Source of the DNA: Raphanus sativus
Lineage: Eukaryota; Streptophyta; Magnoliopsida; Brassicales; Brassicaceae
NCBI RefSeq assembly: GCF_000801105.2
Contig: NC_079514.1
Span: 30,801,075 to 30,865,074, forward strand
Direction: 5' to 3'
Length of the DNA stretch: 64,000 nt
Shown: positions 1 to 11,752 of the stretch, piece by piece
How the letters are laid out: each line of letters begins with the position of its first letter
Numbering within the stretch: the first letter of the stretch is position 1
The notes under the pieces: generated by a model
Seen by the model: the letters and a program-made list of their open reading frames with translations, nothing else
What the model was told of the DNA's origin: nothing
The model's database searches: none
Made by a program: the position numbers and the translations under genes

Positions 1-618
1 TACCCAGTTTAATACCCCAACTAATTATTTTACTCAATTTAATATCCAAACTTTTAAAATTGTGTCCACTTTAATACCCAAACTTTATTTATTTTAATAA
101 AAATACTAATAAGTTTCAAATAAACGTTTAAAAAATCTCTAAAATTTACAAATAAACTCAGAAAATTCTAATTTTTTTGGCGTTTGAGAAATAAAAATAA
201 CTAAATAGTGTAAAATATTAAATTTTGTAATAAAATTTCTAAGTTTTAAATATTGTATTTAGTTTGTTTTCTAAAATCAAAAACGAAATTTATTTTTATC
301 ATTAAAATTCATTTATTTTTTGAAAAAAATAAATTTTCCATGGTTTATCTACCTTCTTTTCTAAATCTTAAAATAAAACTAGAATTTTTAATATTTTTTT
401 CTTAGATTTTTTGAGATTTTATTAAGTTTTGTTTGAAACTTTTTAGTATTTTTATTTAAATAAATAAAGTTTGGGTATTAAAGTGAGTACAATGTTAAAA
501 GTTTGGATATTAAAATGAGCAAAATAATTAGTTGGGATATTAAACTGGGTAGTGAAAAAATTTGGGTATTAAAAAGCTTAACAAAATTTAGTTCGGGTAT
601 TTTTATGGAATTTTCCCA
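1..618. repeat. long terminal-inverted-repeat element, cut by the window edge
   Basis: Bases 1-97 recur as a reverse complement at about 452-550 with only a few mismatches (TACCCAGTTTAATA... against ...TATTAAACTGGGTA), so the two arms could form a long hairpin around an AT-rich core. The same word pattern (GGTATTAAA, AATTTAGTTCGGGTAT) continues to about 618 on the right. The true left end therefore probably lies outside the window. The structure resembles a foldback or Mutator-type MITE. No coding capacity is visible. The family is not identified. Confidence 0.7.
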
Positions 619-1910
619 ATAATAATTGGTTTCTATTTTTTTGGTGAATCTATTATGGTTTTTATTATTATTGGTTTAACTAAGTGATTTTTCCGTGCTC
701 ATACACTAGTATAAATATTTATAAGGTAAGCATACAATAATTATTCATTTCTATTTACTTTTAGTCAAAAATTAATTTATAATTTATATGCATAATTTCA
801 TTAATAATATTATATTATTTTAATTAGAAATATGATCTTAGATATGTTATATCTAGTCGGTTGTGTTTTTTACAGTCGATTTAGTGATCAGTTAGATAAA
901 TTGGATATTTGGATTGCATATATTTCTCTGAATTCAACAATAACACTTTTTTATTTTAAATATATTAAAATTATTATTATTATTATTTTTCTTATTTACA
1001 TTTACGTTGGTTGTTGCTTTGATATGTAAATATATTTGAAGAAGATTATGTATAGATATATGTGGTTAGATGAAATAAAAAATAAACTAAAGTGTCTAAT
1101 TCCAAACTACATAAATTAATATAATGATAATACTCTAGAGTCTCATGCATATATATAAATTTTATAAAAGAACTAAATTGTAACAGTTGGTTAATATTTT
1201 ATTTTCATTTGTAAATATGTTTTGAGTTTTCCTATAATTTACATTTAAAAAATAAATTATTATTATAAAATTATATAGTCTTATTGTAGTTAAATATATG
1301 ATTTTAAATATAACATATATTATATAATCTTATTATAGTTAAAGAATCTCTGACGATTTCCACGGACAAAATTTTAATGAAATCCTCACAGATAATTTCT
1401 GACGAAATTCCGATGGACAAAATTCGATAAAATAATAGGATAATAATATTTAGAATTTTTTTTTTGCTAAATATATGATCTCATTAAAATTATAAATTAA
1501 TAATTAATAATTATGATGTATATGAATTTTATATATAAACAAGTAAAGTATTTTATTGTTTATTAATCTTAAAATGAATCACATCTCTAATTTTTATTTT
1601 TTTTCATTTCAGTAATTTGGTGTTACTTTATTCGACATACATAAATGTATCAAACAATATTATTATAATATTGCGAAATAAAATATCCTTTCCTTCTTTT
1701 AAATAAAAAACATATTTAAAGTATAAGTCAAAAAATAGAATTGTTATTTAAATTAATAACTCTGTAAATTAATAAATTATAATAGAAAATATTAATTTAT
1801 AAGGTTTTTATTTGTTTTGTTAACGAGAAGAAAAGGAAATTCGAGAGGAATTTTCCTTTTAGTTTTTGTCCTTGAATTGTTAAAATACATTCCAACGGTT
1901 AAGATGCATC
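619..1910. other. AT-rich intergenic spacer
   Basis: No gene is supported here. The short open frame at 832-1029 is low-complexity AT-rich sequence. Around 1346-1432 the spaced words TCTGACGATTTCC, CGGACAAAATT and TCTGACGAAATTCCGA recur, a pattern common inside degraded plant DNA transposons. No termini are visible. Confidence 0.4.
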
Positions 1911-1925
1911 CAATAAATATAAATG
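1911..1925 (+). promoter_or_regulatory. TATA-like element of the RRM gene
   Basis: AATATAAAT lies about 170 bp upstream of the start codon at 2094. It is followed by a 5' leader holding several AGGGTTT/GTTTTAGGG words (telo-box-like, frequent in plant genes for RNA-binding and translation proteins). The position suits a TATA box with a transcript start near 1945-1955, which is inference. Confidence 0.35.
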
Positions 1926-2093
1926 AACAACACGAGATCAAGTGCTTCGCGGAGTACGATAACTATTGTCTTCCTCTCTTCTAAAGGGTTGTTTTAGGGC
2001 TCGCTTACTGCGCTACACGGCTTTTAGGCGGCTGCCTCTTCTTTCTTCTTCTTCGCCTCGAACGTCTTTTAGGGTTTCGAATTTTTCTCGGCA

Positions 2094-4012
2094 ATGGACC
2101 CTTACGGAACGGAATCAGTCGTGGATGAGGAGGAGAACCACGAGGTGAAACCATCCGAAGATCATGTTGAGGACGATGACGACAAATCTCAGCCTCAATC
2201 TGGCGGTGGCATCGATAGCGCTGGGTAAGCTTCTAGATTCAATAATTAGGATTTGGCTATTTTCTCAAATTGAGATAAGATAATTCAATTAGGGTTTTCA
2301 AAATTAATGATAGGGAAGTAGAAAAAGATTTGAACTTTATATCGATGCTGTTACTGATCGGTGAAATTAGGGCTAAGTTCTTCGTTTTACCCTTTAGAGA
2401 AATCTGGAGTGGACAAGGATTTAAGTTTAGTCCTGTTTATACATAGTGAAATTAGTCTTACTTATACGATGTTTTGTGGAATTTGTAGAAAGATATTTGT
2501 TGGAGGTTTAGCCAGGGAGACAACTTCAGGTTAGCTCTTTTTTGTGTCTGGTTGCCCACTTTTGTTAAAAGAGGTTTAGCTCTCTCGTTATTGTGTTCAA
2601 AGTTCAATACTTTATAACTCTTTTGTTTTTTTTAATCTGTTTGTGCAGCTGACTTCGTCAAGCATTTTGAGAAGTATGGAGAGATTACAGATTCTGTGAT
2701 TATGAAGGATAGGAAAACTGGACAGCCCCGAGGGTTTGGTTTTGTTACTTATGCTGATTCCTCTGTGGTCGACAAACTTATCCAGGACAATCACATTATT
2801 AACGGGAAGCAGGTTAATATTTAGCTAACAAGCCTAAGTCTGTGTTCTTAAGTTGCGTCTTACAGTGAAATAACGTTTGATTCTTCTTTTTTTGGGCTGT
2901 TCAGGTTGAGATTAAGCGGACGATACCGAGAGGATCCATGAGCTCTAACGAGATCAAAACCAAGAAGATATTTGTTGGTGGAATCCCTTCAACTGTTGAT
3001 GATGGTAAGACACCAGTCTTTTCTAACTTATTCATTTCTCTCATGTGATTCTAATGATCATGTCTATCTGTGAAGTAACTAATCTGGTGATTGGGGTATA
3101 TGTAGATGAGTTTAAGGAGTTCTTTATGCAATTTGGAGAGCTGAAGGAACACCAGATTATGCGTGATCACGCAACTGGAAGATCCCGTGGGTTCGGCTTT
3201 GTTACATATGAAAGTGAAGACATGGTTGATCTCCTCTTGGCAAAAGGGAACAGAATTGAGCTCGCAGGGACTCAGGTAACAAAATGTTGTTGAGAGTCTA
3301 AGGCTTTTGTAGCTAAATCAGAACACTCGCATATCTCCCTCTGACATTGTTGTATTGTCTTATATAGGTAGAGATAAAGAAGGCAGAGCCGAAGAAACCA
3401 AACTCGGTAACAACCCCTTCAAGGCGGTTTGGTGACTCACGCTCCAACTTTGGCGGAGGTTATGGAGATGGTTATGGTGGAGGACCCGGCGGAGGATACG
3501 GTGGTCCAGATGGTCCTTACAAATCTGGTGGCTATGGAGGTGGCCGGTCTGGTGGCTATGGAGGGTACGGAGGAGAGTTTGGCGGGTATGGCGGCGGTGG
3601 ATATGGTGGTGGTGTTGGACCTTATAGAGGAGGAGAACCTCCACTTGGGTACTCTGGTCGTTATGGAGGAGGAGCCGGTGGTGGTTACAACAGAGGTGGT
3701 TACGGCATGGGAGCTGGAGGAGGAGGGTACGGTGGTGGACCTGGAGATATGTATGGCGCTCCGTACGGTGAGCCAGCAGGTGGTTATGGTGGACCAAGTG
3801 GGAGTTACGGAGGTGGATACGGGAGCGGTGGTGGGTATGGTGGAGGAGGCTATAGAGGGAGCGGTGGTGGGTATGAGATGGGTGGTACTGGAGTTGGAGG
3901 CGGAGGAGGTTACCCTGCTGGCGGTGGAGGAGGTTACCCTGGTGCTGGAGGAGGAGGAGGAAGTAGAGGAGGGTATGGAGGTTCGGGACGATACCATCCT
4001 TATGGAAGGTAG
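2094..4012 (+). CDS. hnRNP A/B-like RNA-binding protein, two RRMs plus glycine-rich tail
   Basis: Six coding exons: 2094-2224, 2489-2529, 2649-2812, 2905-3004, 3106-3275 and 3368-4012. All introns are GT-AG and the frame is continuous, giving 416 aa. The N-terminus (residues 1-43) is acidic. RRM1 spans about 45-117 with RNP2 KIFVGGLA and RNP1 RGFGFVTY (85-92). RRM2 spans about 133-205 with KIFVGGIP and RGFGFVTY. From about 225 the chain is rich in Gly, Tyr and Ser (GGYGG-type repeats) and ends HPYGR. This is the plant hnRNP A/B architecture: nuclear or shuttling proteins acting in pre-mRNA processing, 3'-end choice or mRNA export. The specific role is not shown by the sequence. The ATG follows a TATA-like element and telo-box-like leader. 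The glycine-rich exon has long open frames on other frames and the other strand; these are composition artefacts. From memory it matches Arabidopsis At5g40490. Confidence 0.93.
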
Positions 4013-4575
4013 AAAGTTCCATAAAAGCTTTCAATCTTCTTTTACTTGTTTGTTTCTGTCATGTATTGGTTATCAAGAATGATAGCTAGAGAGTAATACT
4101 GTATGGGTGAGAGAAGAGGCTTATAGGGTTTGATTCCCAGAGATTAGTTTTAATACATTCATAGATAATTGCCAGATTATTCTTTTTTTTTTTTTTTTTT
4201 TTTGCTTAGAACAAGACTTTGTGGCAACTAGATTTAGCTTGGCTGTCGAGTTTTGATTCCAATCTTACCAGTTAGACGTTTGTTTGTATTGTTGCGAATT
4301 TTTAAGAAGAAACCTTCTATGTCAATCCGAAGGTTTATGACTGTCGTCTTCTTCTTCCTTTTAAGTGAGAACCACAAATTAACCAAATAATATCTGGTGG
4401 TCAATCAATCATCTGCCTCGATTGTTTTTCGTGTTCCATTTTACGCTTCTTCCCCGGAAATTTCACCAAGCCAACTTTTCATCATCGCTTTGATTATCAT
4501 CTCTCTCTGTGGCTCATTTCTTATCTCTGTTACATTAGCAGCATTTTGTGGGTTTGAGAAACAGAGATTACGGAG
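4013..4575. other. 3' UTR of the RRM gene and 5' region of the next gene
   Basis: Contains the 3' flank of the RRM gene, an uninterrupted T tract at about 4181-4203, and a pyrimidine-rich 5' leader before the ATG at 4576. No separate gene is seen. Confidence 0.5.
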
Positions 4576-5122
4576 ATGGCAACTCTAGTTGCATCTAACA
4601 TCGTCTGCATCGGAAAAGTAACGATTCTCAGAAGCGAGTTTAATTGCAATCAATCCCTTTTTTTTTTAAATTGTCTTTCTGATTATTAGGTTGTTTGAAA
4701 AATGGAGAGATGTGCAGGTAGAGAGGAGATTGAAAATAGATTGCAGAAAGAAAGAGAAAGGAGGAAGAGATCATCAAAGCATTTCTCCTTATAAAGTCAT
4801 TGAAATTACTCCCCCACCTAAATCTCTCGGCGTTCGTTGCCTTCCTCATGTCTGTCTCTCTCTCTCTGTCTTCTTCTTCTTCTTTGAATTGAGAATCTCA
4901 AGTCAAATTAATTTGATGGGAAAAAACTGTGTGATTTTGCAGAATCTTCAGTGCGGAGAGAACGTAATGATAGAAGGTCAAACGTACACAATCTCGGCGG
5001 TAACTCATCGATATCAGCTCCGGAAAGGTAAGTACGAGCCTAGTGAGCGACGCCTTGATGTTCTCTCCGCCGCTAGATACGTTTTAAACCTTTATTTCGA
5101 CAATTTGCTCCAAAACTCTTGA
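4576..5122 (+). CDS. small conserved plant protein of unknown function (117 aa)
   Basis: Three exons: 4576-4617, 4718-4849 and 4943-5122. Both introns are short (100 and 93 bp), GT-AG and phase 0. The product starts MATLVASNIVCIGK and ends LYFDNLLQNS. The middle part has a basic stretch (KKEKGGR) followed by SPYKVIEITPPPKSLGVRC; the C-terminal exon holds GENVMIEGQTYTISAV and an Arg/Lys-rich segment before a helix-like end. Coding is supported because three exons join cleanly, charged residues are well distributed, and the frame is broken only in the introns. I recognise it only as a likely single-copy plant protein sitting between the RRM and sucrase/ferredoxin genes (compare At5g40500, from memory). 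No domain or function is assigned. The first exon is only 14 codons and is the least certain part. Confidence 0.75.
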
Positions 5123-5202
5123 CCCCCTTTCCTTACATTTCCTTTTCCCTGAACATTAGTGTAATAAGGAACCTGTACGACGATGATGGATACTTGTTGT
5201 CA

Positions 5203-5283
5203 TGATCTTGGTAATATTAATCCTTGGTAATATGATCTTGGTAATATAAATCCTTTAAAAAAAATGATCTTGGTAATATGATA
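5203..5283. repeat. short degenerate tandem repeat
   Basis: The word TGATCTTGGTAATAT occurs about four times with small spacers (5203, 5222 partial, 5233, 5265). It lies in the 3' flank of the small gene. The rest of 5123-5577 has no recognisable feature. Confidence 0.6.
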
Positions 5284-5577
5284 GAATGTATTTATTGTTC
5301 ATGCTAATCACTACAGAGTTACAAGAATTCTCAAGAGCTTGACCAAAGAGACAATGAATCAATCTCTCGCCTCTTGAGTCTAACTCACTCCTCAACTTTT
5401 ATCCTTTTGTTTCTGATGCATTTTAAAACCAAGGGTAGAATGAACAATTAAACCAAACCGATTCGAATTAATTAAATGCACAATCAGGTTGACCAATCCG
5501 GTTAAGCTCAACATCAGATGAACTTTGTCACACCTCGATCAACACATATATCAACCTTAGAGATTAAGTGAAACTAT

Positions 5578-7703
5578 ACAGCCTCCGTGCCTTAGTCACG
5601 CAGAAAGCCAGGGAAAGATAACAGGGATGCGAATCGTTCGTGCTAGCTCCCCGATATATTACCTACTTTTTGCTGATGATAACCTGTTCTTTTGTAAGGC
5701 GGAACCCCGTGAATGTGAAAAAGTAATGAAAGTAGTCAAGAGATATGGAAAAACATCAGGCCAGTGTATCAATTTTGATAAATCCTCCTTACTCTTTGGT
5801 AAAAGGATCCCAGCGACTGAGCGACAAATAATTAAAGATACACTTGGTATTCAAAATGAAGAAGGAATGGGATCATACTTAGGAATTCCAGAGGATATAA
5901 GTGGATCCAAGTGCAAACTATTTGCTTTCTTAAAGGATAAGTTATCTCATAGAGTGAATGGGTAGACGGGAAGATTGCTCTCGAAAGGAGGAAAAGAAGT
6001 GTTGATAAAATCGATCTTATTGGCATTACCGACATACGTTATGTCCAGTTTCTTGCTTCCACTAGAGATATGTGAGAACCTTGCAAGTGCCATAGCACAA
6101 TTTTGGTGGAGTTCTAATCCGCCAAAAAGAGGGATTCACTGGGCCACATGGGACAAGATGTGTGCACCTAGAGAGAAAGGAGGAATAGGCTTTCGCATGA
6201 TCCATGAATTCAATTTGCCACTCTTAGTGAAACAACTTTGGCGTTTAGTTCAATTCCCAGATTCATTGGTGGCCAGAGTTTTATGTGTGGACGAGTATCA
6301 CTGCGGCAAGAAAGCTTCTTTTATTGGGAATTAGGAACAAGGTCCACTCAGGATATGAAGTTAAGGTTTGGCAGGATCCATGGATCCCATCGATACCCGC
6401 TAGACCAGCTAGGGCCAGGGTCCCAGTTGTGAATCCGAACATGTTAGTCAGTGATCTCATTGATTTTCAGACGAAGGAATGGGATGACCAACTATTGGAG
6501 CAGTATGTAGATCAGGAGGACATTCCGATGATTCAGAGTTTGGCCATAAGCCCTACTCATAAACGTGATACATTCTGCTGGAGTTATACTAAGAATGGTC
6601 AATATACGGTCAAATCTGGTTACTGGGTAGCTATGAATATTTTGAGAACCAATGAAGAGATACAAGTCTTATAATCCAGTATTACCAAACTTCAGGCCTT
6701 TGCCTGGACAGTGAATGCACCTCAGAAGATTCGTCACTTTATTTGGCAATTGATTACATGACAGATAGCAGTTACAAGAAATCTTACACGACGCAACATG
6801 AGATGCGATAATTATTGTCCAAGATGTGCAGAACCAGAAGAGACTGCTACTCATGCAATATTTGAATGCCCACCTGCATTGCAAGTATGGACTTCATCAT
6901 CTCCTCCATCTAATCCTCAGATGTTTCCTCTCCCAAGTGTCTATGCTAATATAGATTATCTGTTCTGGAGGAAGAATAGTATCATTGAGCCAGAAAATGA
7001 TCGAAATCCGTACCCTTGGATAATATGGTATATCTGGAAAGGTAGGAATGACAAGTTATTTAGAGGGATAGATAGGGATCCAGTAGAGCTAGTCAGGTAT
7101 GCAGAGGCTGAATGTCAAGCTTGGCATAATGCAAGGGAGACGATACCGAACTCTAAAGTGGAACAAAGCTCAAATCAAACTCAAGTCTTAAGCTTGAATG
7201 ACATTTGTATGGTGGACGGCTCATGGACCTCTACTGATCGTTTTACCGGAATAGGATGGGTTTGGAAAGATAGTATGGGAAAGATCCAATTAATGGGGAC
7301 GAGAAATTTGAGGAGACGAGAATCATCACTACACTCAGAACTCGAAGCTCTAAAATGGGCAATGGAGACAATGCTGCAACACTCGGACTGCCAAAGATTT
7401 GGGACAGACTGCAAGGATCTTATTGCAATGATAATGGAGCCACAGGCATGGCCAACTTTTTCTACGGAGCTAGAAATGATAAACACCTTGAAGATATGCT
7501 TTAGGGATTTCTCCATTCATTATATCCCAAGAAACCAAAATGTAGTAGCTGATTCGTTAGCTAGGACTGCTCGTACTTTCCATTGTTCTCTTTGTTACTT
7601 TGGTTGTTCTATTCCGGTCTGGTTACCCAGACCACCTCAAGTTTGAGTAATAGAATGGCCTTTCGATGTTTAAAAAAAAAAAAAAAAAAAACAGCCTCCC
7701 TGC
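5578..7703 (+). mobile_element. 5'-truncated LINE (non-LTR retrotransposon) with target-site duplication
   Basis: The element body is 5591-7690. It starts inside the reverse transcriptase and ends in 19 A residues (7672-7690). It is flanked by a 13-bp direct repeat with one mismatch: ACAGCCTCCGTGC at 5578-5590 and ACAGCCTCCCTGC at 7691-7703, the hallmark of target-primed reverse transcription. Readable parts in order are the RT catalytic FADD (about 5669-5680), the RT thumb, a zf-RVT-like Cys/His segment (CPRCAEPEETATHAIFEC, about 6818-6870), and RNase H (about 7200-7570) with the four acidic positions in VDGSW, SELEAL, GTDCKD and VVADSLA. In-frame stops near 5963, 6672 and 6758 and a frameshift near 6290-6330 make it inactive. 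The 6798-7646 part is still open. Confidence 0.9.
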
Positions 7704-8276
7704 ATGATTCAGTCCGAGCAATCCTAACAAGACTTTTTTAATTTCTGCTCTGCGTGTGGTCATGACAACTAATAAATTAATAGCAAACAATTGAGACGTT
7801 CGCCAGGTCGTTTGACAAGTTCATCGTGAACTATATAATTACGAAATGTATGTAGCCAAGAATTTATGCCAAATCCAAATATGTTAAATTTTCAATCTTT
7901 GTAACTATGATTTAATTATATTTATCACCAGTGGTATAGAATAGATGTTTAAGCTGACATCATCACCAGACAATTAGCTTGCAGGAAAAATAATATAATA
8001 CAACCGTTGACAAACGTGGCATATTTTTAACTAAATCAACTGTCTGTCACTAAACAATTAGATGACGAACGAGTCGCTTTGCACGATTCCGTCTGTCAAG
8101 TAGAGTTTACATCACCAACCTGTCTTGTCACAAAATGTGGGACCCGTACTCGTGTGTGCGCCTCGAGACGTGTTCGAACGATCGAATATTAAACGTTGAA
8201 GTTGCACTGCGTCCTCCATTTTCGAATCAGCTTCTTCTTCTTCAGTCCCCCCCTCTCTCTCTCTCTCTTTTGACAA
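7704..8276. other. intergenic spacer and promoter of the sucrase/ferredoxin-like gene
   Basis: No gene is seen. A CT-rich tract (8248-8269) directly precedes the start codon and is probably the 5' leader. Confidence 0.4.
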
Positions 8277-10111
8277 ATGACGAACGTTGAGAATATGAGC
8301 TCAGTTCCGGCGTCGGAAGACACGGAGTTCGGGTTCAAGAGGCCGGAGATGTACAGTACCAACATCGCTAACTCCATCACTTCGTACGGTCGCCATGTTT
8401 TCGTTCTGTACAAGACTCCTGAAGCTTGGATCTCGCACGTCGAAGAGGAAGGTTTGCCTCAGAGGTTCGCCACGTTGCTCAAGGATCGCAAATCTGATCT
8501 CCCTGTTCAGGTATATACACGAACGAACATTAGATTCGCTATTTTCAAAAGTATACACGTCTTTGATCTGACTTTAGGCGTTTTGATCTGATGTAGACGA
8601 AGCTGAATGTATGCGAAGGTGGCGGATCCGATGGAGATGTGTTGATTTTTCCGGATATGGTCAGATACAAGTGAGCTATCCTCTTCTAGGTTTTGATTCT
8701 CAGTATTAAACAGTTGACTAAAAGAAACTCGATTGACTCGTATTAAGGTTTCTGAAAAGTGGAAATTACATAAGCTTAGATTCTCCATTTATTGCTCTGC
8801 TTTCAGATATGAATTTATTAAGCCTGACGTCCGGGTTTTCGGTAGGATTAGAGTTGGTTCTTATTGGGTAGATGAGTTTTGATTTCAAATATATCCAATT
8901 CAGTTCCTGTTCCGTACGGGGTCCGTTATATTCTGTTCTAAAAATATCATTATATTCTTTTTTTTTTGTTTTTTGTTATTCAAAATTCGTCAAATTTACA
9001 CGGATATATGTATAGTAACCAATTTTTTTCAAAATTATGAAAATTTAAAATTTGATATTTTAAATTTCATACAAAAATAATGAAGATTTTTTTTTACAAA
9101 TAAAATTTTATTACAAATAAAAGAGAACATATATATCCAGAGTTTGAGAAAGTATTTTGGATCGGTTCTGGTTAGCATTTTTTGAGTCTATCTAAAATGC
9201 TCAGGCTTATGGTTGATTCTAAACGCTTGCTTTTATGCTCAAAAGGGGGATTCAGGACACAGAAGTGGAAAGTTTCTTTGAAGACGTGCTTGTGAATGGG
9301 AAGCCATGGAAGTCCGGGAGAGAAGAAAAGATATCTGGAACATTTGTGTTCGTGTGTACTCACGCTAGTCGAGACAAGAGATGTGGTGTTTGTGGACCGG
9401 TCATCTTAGAGAGGTTCAAGCAGGAGATTGGCTCCCGTGGACTATCAGACCAAATCTCTCTCAGGCGATGCTCTCACGTTGGACAGCACAAGTATGCTGG
9501 TAATATAATAATTTTCAGTCCTGATTCAGCTGGAAAGATCTCTGGCAACTGGTAAGTAAAATGTTTGGACAAGATGTAAAGAAACTGACAATGTTAAAGG
9601 AGGTTTATGCATCATCACATGCTTAACTTTAAATGTAGGTATGGGTATGTAACTCCTGATGATGTACCTGAATTGCTTGACCAGCATATTGCAAAAGGAG
9701 AAATCATTCAAAGGATTTGGAGGTATAGGTTTCAAACTCATGATCTTTTGGTTTGGGTTACATATATTTACTCTGACATACAAAACTCAAATATTTGTTT
9801 TTTTTTTCTGTTTCAGGGGACAAATGGGCTTACCCGGAGGTGTAACTGAGAAAGAGCATGAACAGAGAGTGGTGCCAAACGGTAACCCTGTAGTTGAGAA
9901 ATTCACTGGAGGATGTTGCCAAGGAACAAACGGCAGCGTTTCGTGTTGCCAAGCCGAAACCCCGAAGCCAGAGCCAGTCAAGAAAGAAGGAAAGTGCGCC
10001 ATATGGTTTCAGCCTCTTGACAAAGAAGAGATGTATCTTGGAGCAGCCGTGGTTGGAGCCGTTGCAACTATCGCCATGATTGGTTACACCTTTTTCAAGA
10101 GGTCAGGATAA
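8277..10111 (+). CDS. sucrase/ferredoxin-like (AIM32-type) thioredoxin-fold Fe-S protein, tail-anchored
   Basis: Five exons: 8277-8510, 8597-8670, 9246-9551, 9639-9722 and 9817-10111, giving 330 aa with GT-AG introns. Residues about 90-250 form a Suc_Fer-like (thioredoxin-like ferredoxin) domain. Candidate [2Fe-2S] ligands are Cys140 and Cys149 in CTHASRDKRCGVCG and His180 and His184 in CSHVGQH. The C-x8-C plus H-x3-H spacing is what is known for yeast Aim32. Then come WYGYVTPDDVPELLDQHI and a Cys-rich linker (GGCCQGTNGSVSCC). The C-terminus has a single hydrophobic span (about 307-324) followed by FFKRSG, suggesting tail anchoring in an organelle membrane (inference). Intron 2 is long (575 bp) and AT-rich. 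Plant members are poorly characterised. From memory it matches At5g40510. Confidence 0.92.
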
Positions 10112-10541
10112 ATACCACCTAACCTTACTCTTCTTACTTGGCTATTTGATTCAAATAGAAGTTTTGTTTATGTTTTTTTATCTGTCATTTCATACCTTTT
10201 AAGAAACATACCAAACTTTTTGGTTTCTGGGAGTTTTTTTTTAATTCTCTTCCCTTATGTAGTTTTCATTTTCTTCCACGTTGTGTTTGTTGTTGTTCTT
10301 TCTATTTTGTGGTTTGGTGAAAATCTTGATGATGAGCCATATCGTATCTGAATGATATATTTCTTTGATATGGGGCAATTTCTTGGAACTTCAATAAAAC
10401 TTTGATTTGGTTTAATGGACTGGTTCGTGTGTTGTTTGAGTTTGATTTGGTTCGTCATGGAACCTAGTTATTGTCATTCGATTGTACCGCATAGTTCATG
10501 TCTATGATTGGTGGAGAGGTCATGCTTCAAAATCAGTAATA
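10112..10541. other. 3' flank of the sucrase/ferredoxin-like gene
   Basis: Holds the 3' UTR, with an AATAAA-type signal near 10393, and spacer. No separate gene is visible. Confidence 0.45.
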
Positions 10542-11693
10542 TCCTCTAGACTATATTTGAGAATTGATTTGTATATGTGTCATCAGTACAATTGTTCTCA
10601 ACAAAAAAAGATGACATGGCTTTAAAAAAATATGACATGGCATCGATCTAATTGTGACATGTAAAATTTTATATATTAAGATTTATATTTTTGGTAAGAT
10701 TTTTTAAATATGGTAATGACTATTTTCTATATACGGATTCATATTTTTGCAAAGTTTCGTAATATAGTAATAACTAATAAATTTTATATCAAAAATATTA
10801 TTTTTCTACAAGTATCCAATTTGGTAATATTTTAGAAATATGGTAATAATAATAAGTAATTACTTTTCTATATCTATTAAAATAATATAATTATATATAT
10901 ATAAATAATAATTCCGAATTTAATTTTTTATCAATTTATGATTCATTTTTTTATTATCAAAATAAGTGTAGTTATAATTATATATTTATCAACTTATATA
11001 TGTTATTCATATTAATGTATATATTTATTAGAAATACATATAAGATGACATCGATCAAATTGTGAGATGTAAAATTTTCTATATTAAGATTTATGTTTTT
11101 GGTAAGATTTCTTAAATATGGTAATGGCTATTTTCTATATACGGATTCATATTTTTGGCAAAATTTTGTAATATAATAATAACTAATAAATTTTATATCA
11201 AAAATATTATTTTCTACAAGTATCCAATTTGGTAAGATTTTAGAAATATGGTAATACTAATAAATAATAACTTTTCTATATCTATTAAAATAATATAATT
11301 ATATATATAAATAATAATTCCGAATTTAATTTTTTCATCAATTTATGAATCATATTTTTATTATCAAAATAAGTGTAGTTATAATTGTATATTTATCAAC
11401 TTGTATATTATTTATATTACTGTATATATTTATTAGAAATAATTAAAAATAAAACTTAACTGAATAAAATATAATATGAATAAAATAACTCTATAAATTT
11501 TTAATTATTATTATTACAATTTAAATAAAATAAAATTATAAAGTTAAAGTAAACTTGAGTAAATCAAACTAAAAAATTACATTATGGTTTTATTTTTTAA
11601 CTAATAAAATTTAAATAGTGAAAATTGATAATTTGTTTATATAAAATATTTTTAAAATTTTTATATCTGCGCATGGCGCAGGAAAACTCCTAG
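10542..11693 (+). mobile_element. non-autonomous Helitron, candidate full length (1152 bp)
   Basis: The 3' end has a short hairpin (TGCGC-ATG-GCGCA, 11668-11680) followed by GGAAAACTC and terminal CTAG at 11690-11693, then a T. The proposed 5' end is TC at 10542, preceded by A, giving the expected insertion between A and T. The 5' region (about 10553-10620: ATATTTGAGAATTG... GATGACATGGC) is of a type repeated at 55872 on the other strand. The body is AT-rich without coding capacity and contains the 408-bp tandem duplication listed separately. The 3' end is firm; the 5' end is less so. Confidence 0.65.
10633..11450. repeat. 408-bp tandem duplication inside the Helitron
   Basis: Unit 1 (about 10633-11040) and unit 2 (about 11041-11450) share CATCGATC(T/A)AATTGTGA, GTAAAATTTT, ATACGGATTCATATTTTTG, ACAAGTATCCAATTTGGTAA and later words in the same order. 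The offset is 408 bp (10661 against 11069). The second copy has many small differences, so the duplication is not recent. Confidence 0.75.
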
Positions 11694-11752
11694 TGGAATA
11701 AGAAAAGAAAAATATATGCCTAGTTTGAAAATTCTGCAACTCTTTATAGACA
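11694..11752. other. 59-bp host remnant between two Helitrons
   Basis: Begins with T after the CTAG of the left element and ends with A before the CTAG of the right element, as expected of A|T insertion sites on both sides. Confidence 0.5.

Noticed and set aside
3360..4082. Long ORFs on both strands over the glycine-rich exon (224, 217 and 186 aa)
   Set aside because: They are frame and strand shadows of a GGN-codon-rich exon; composition (His/Leu/Arg, Val/Glu or Ser/Thr runs) has no domain, and the hnRNP frame explains the region.
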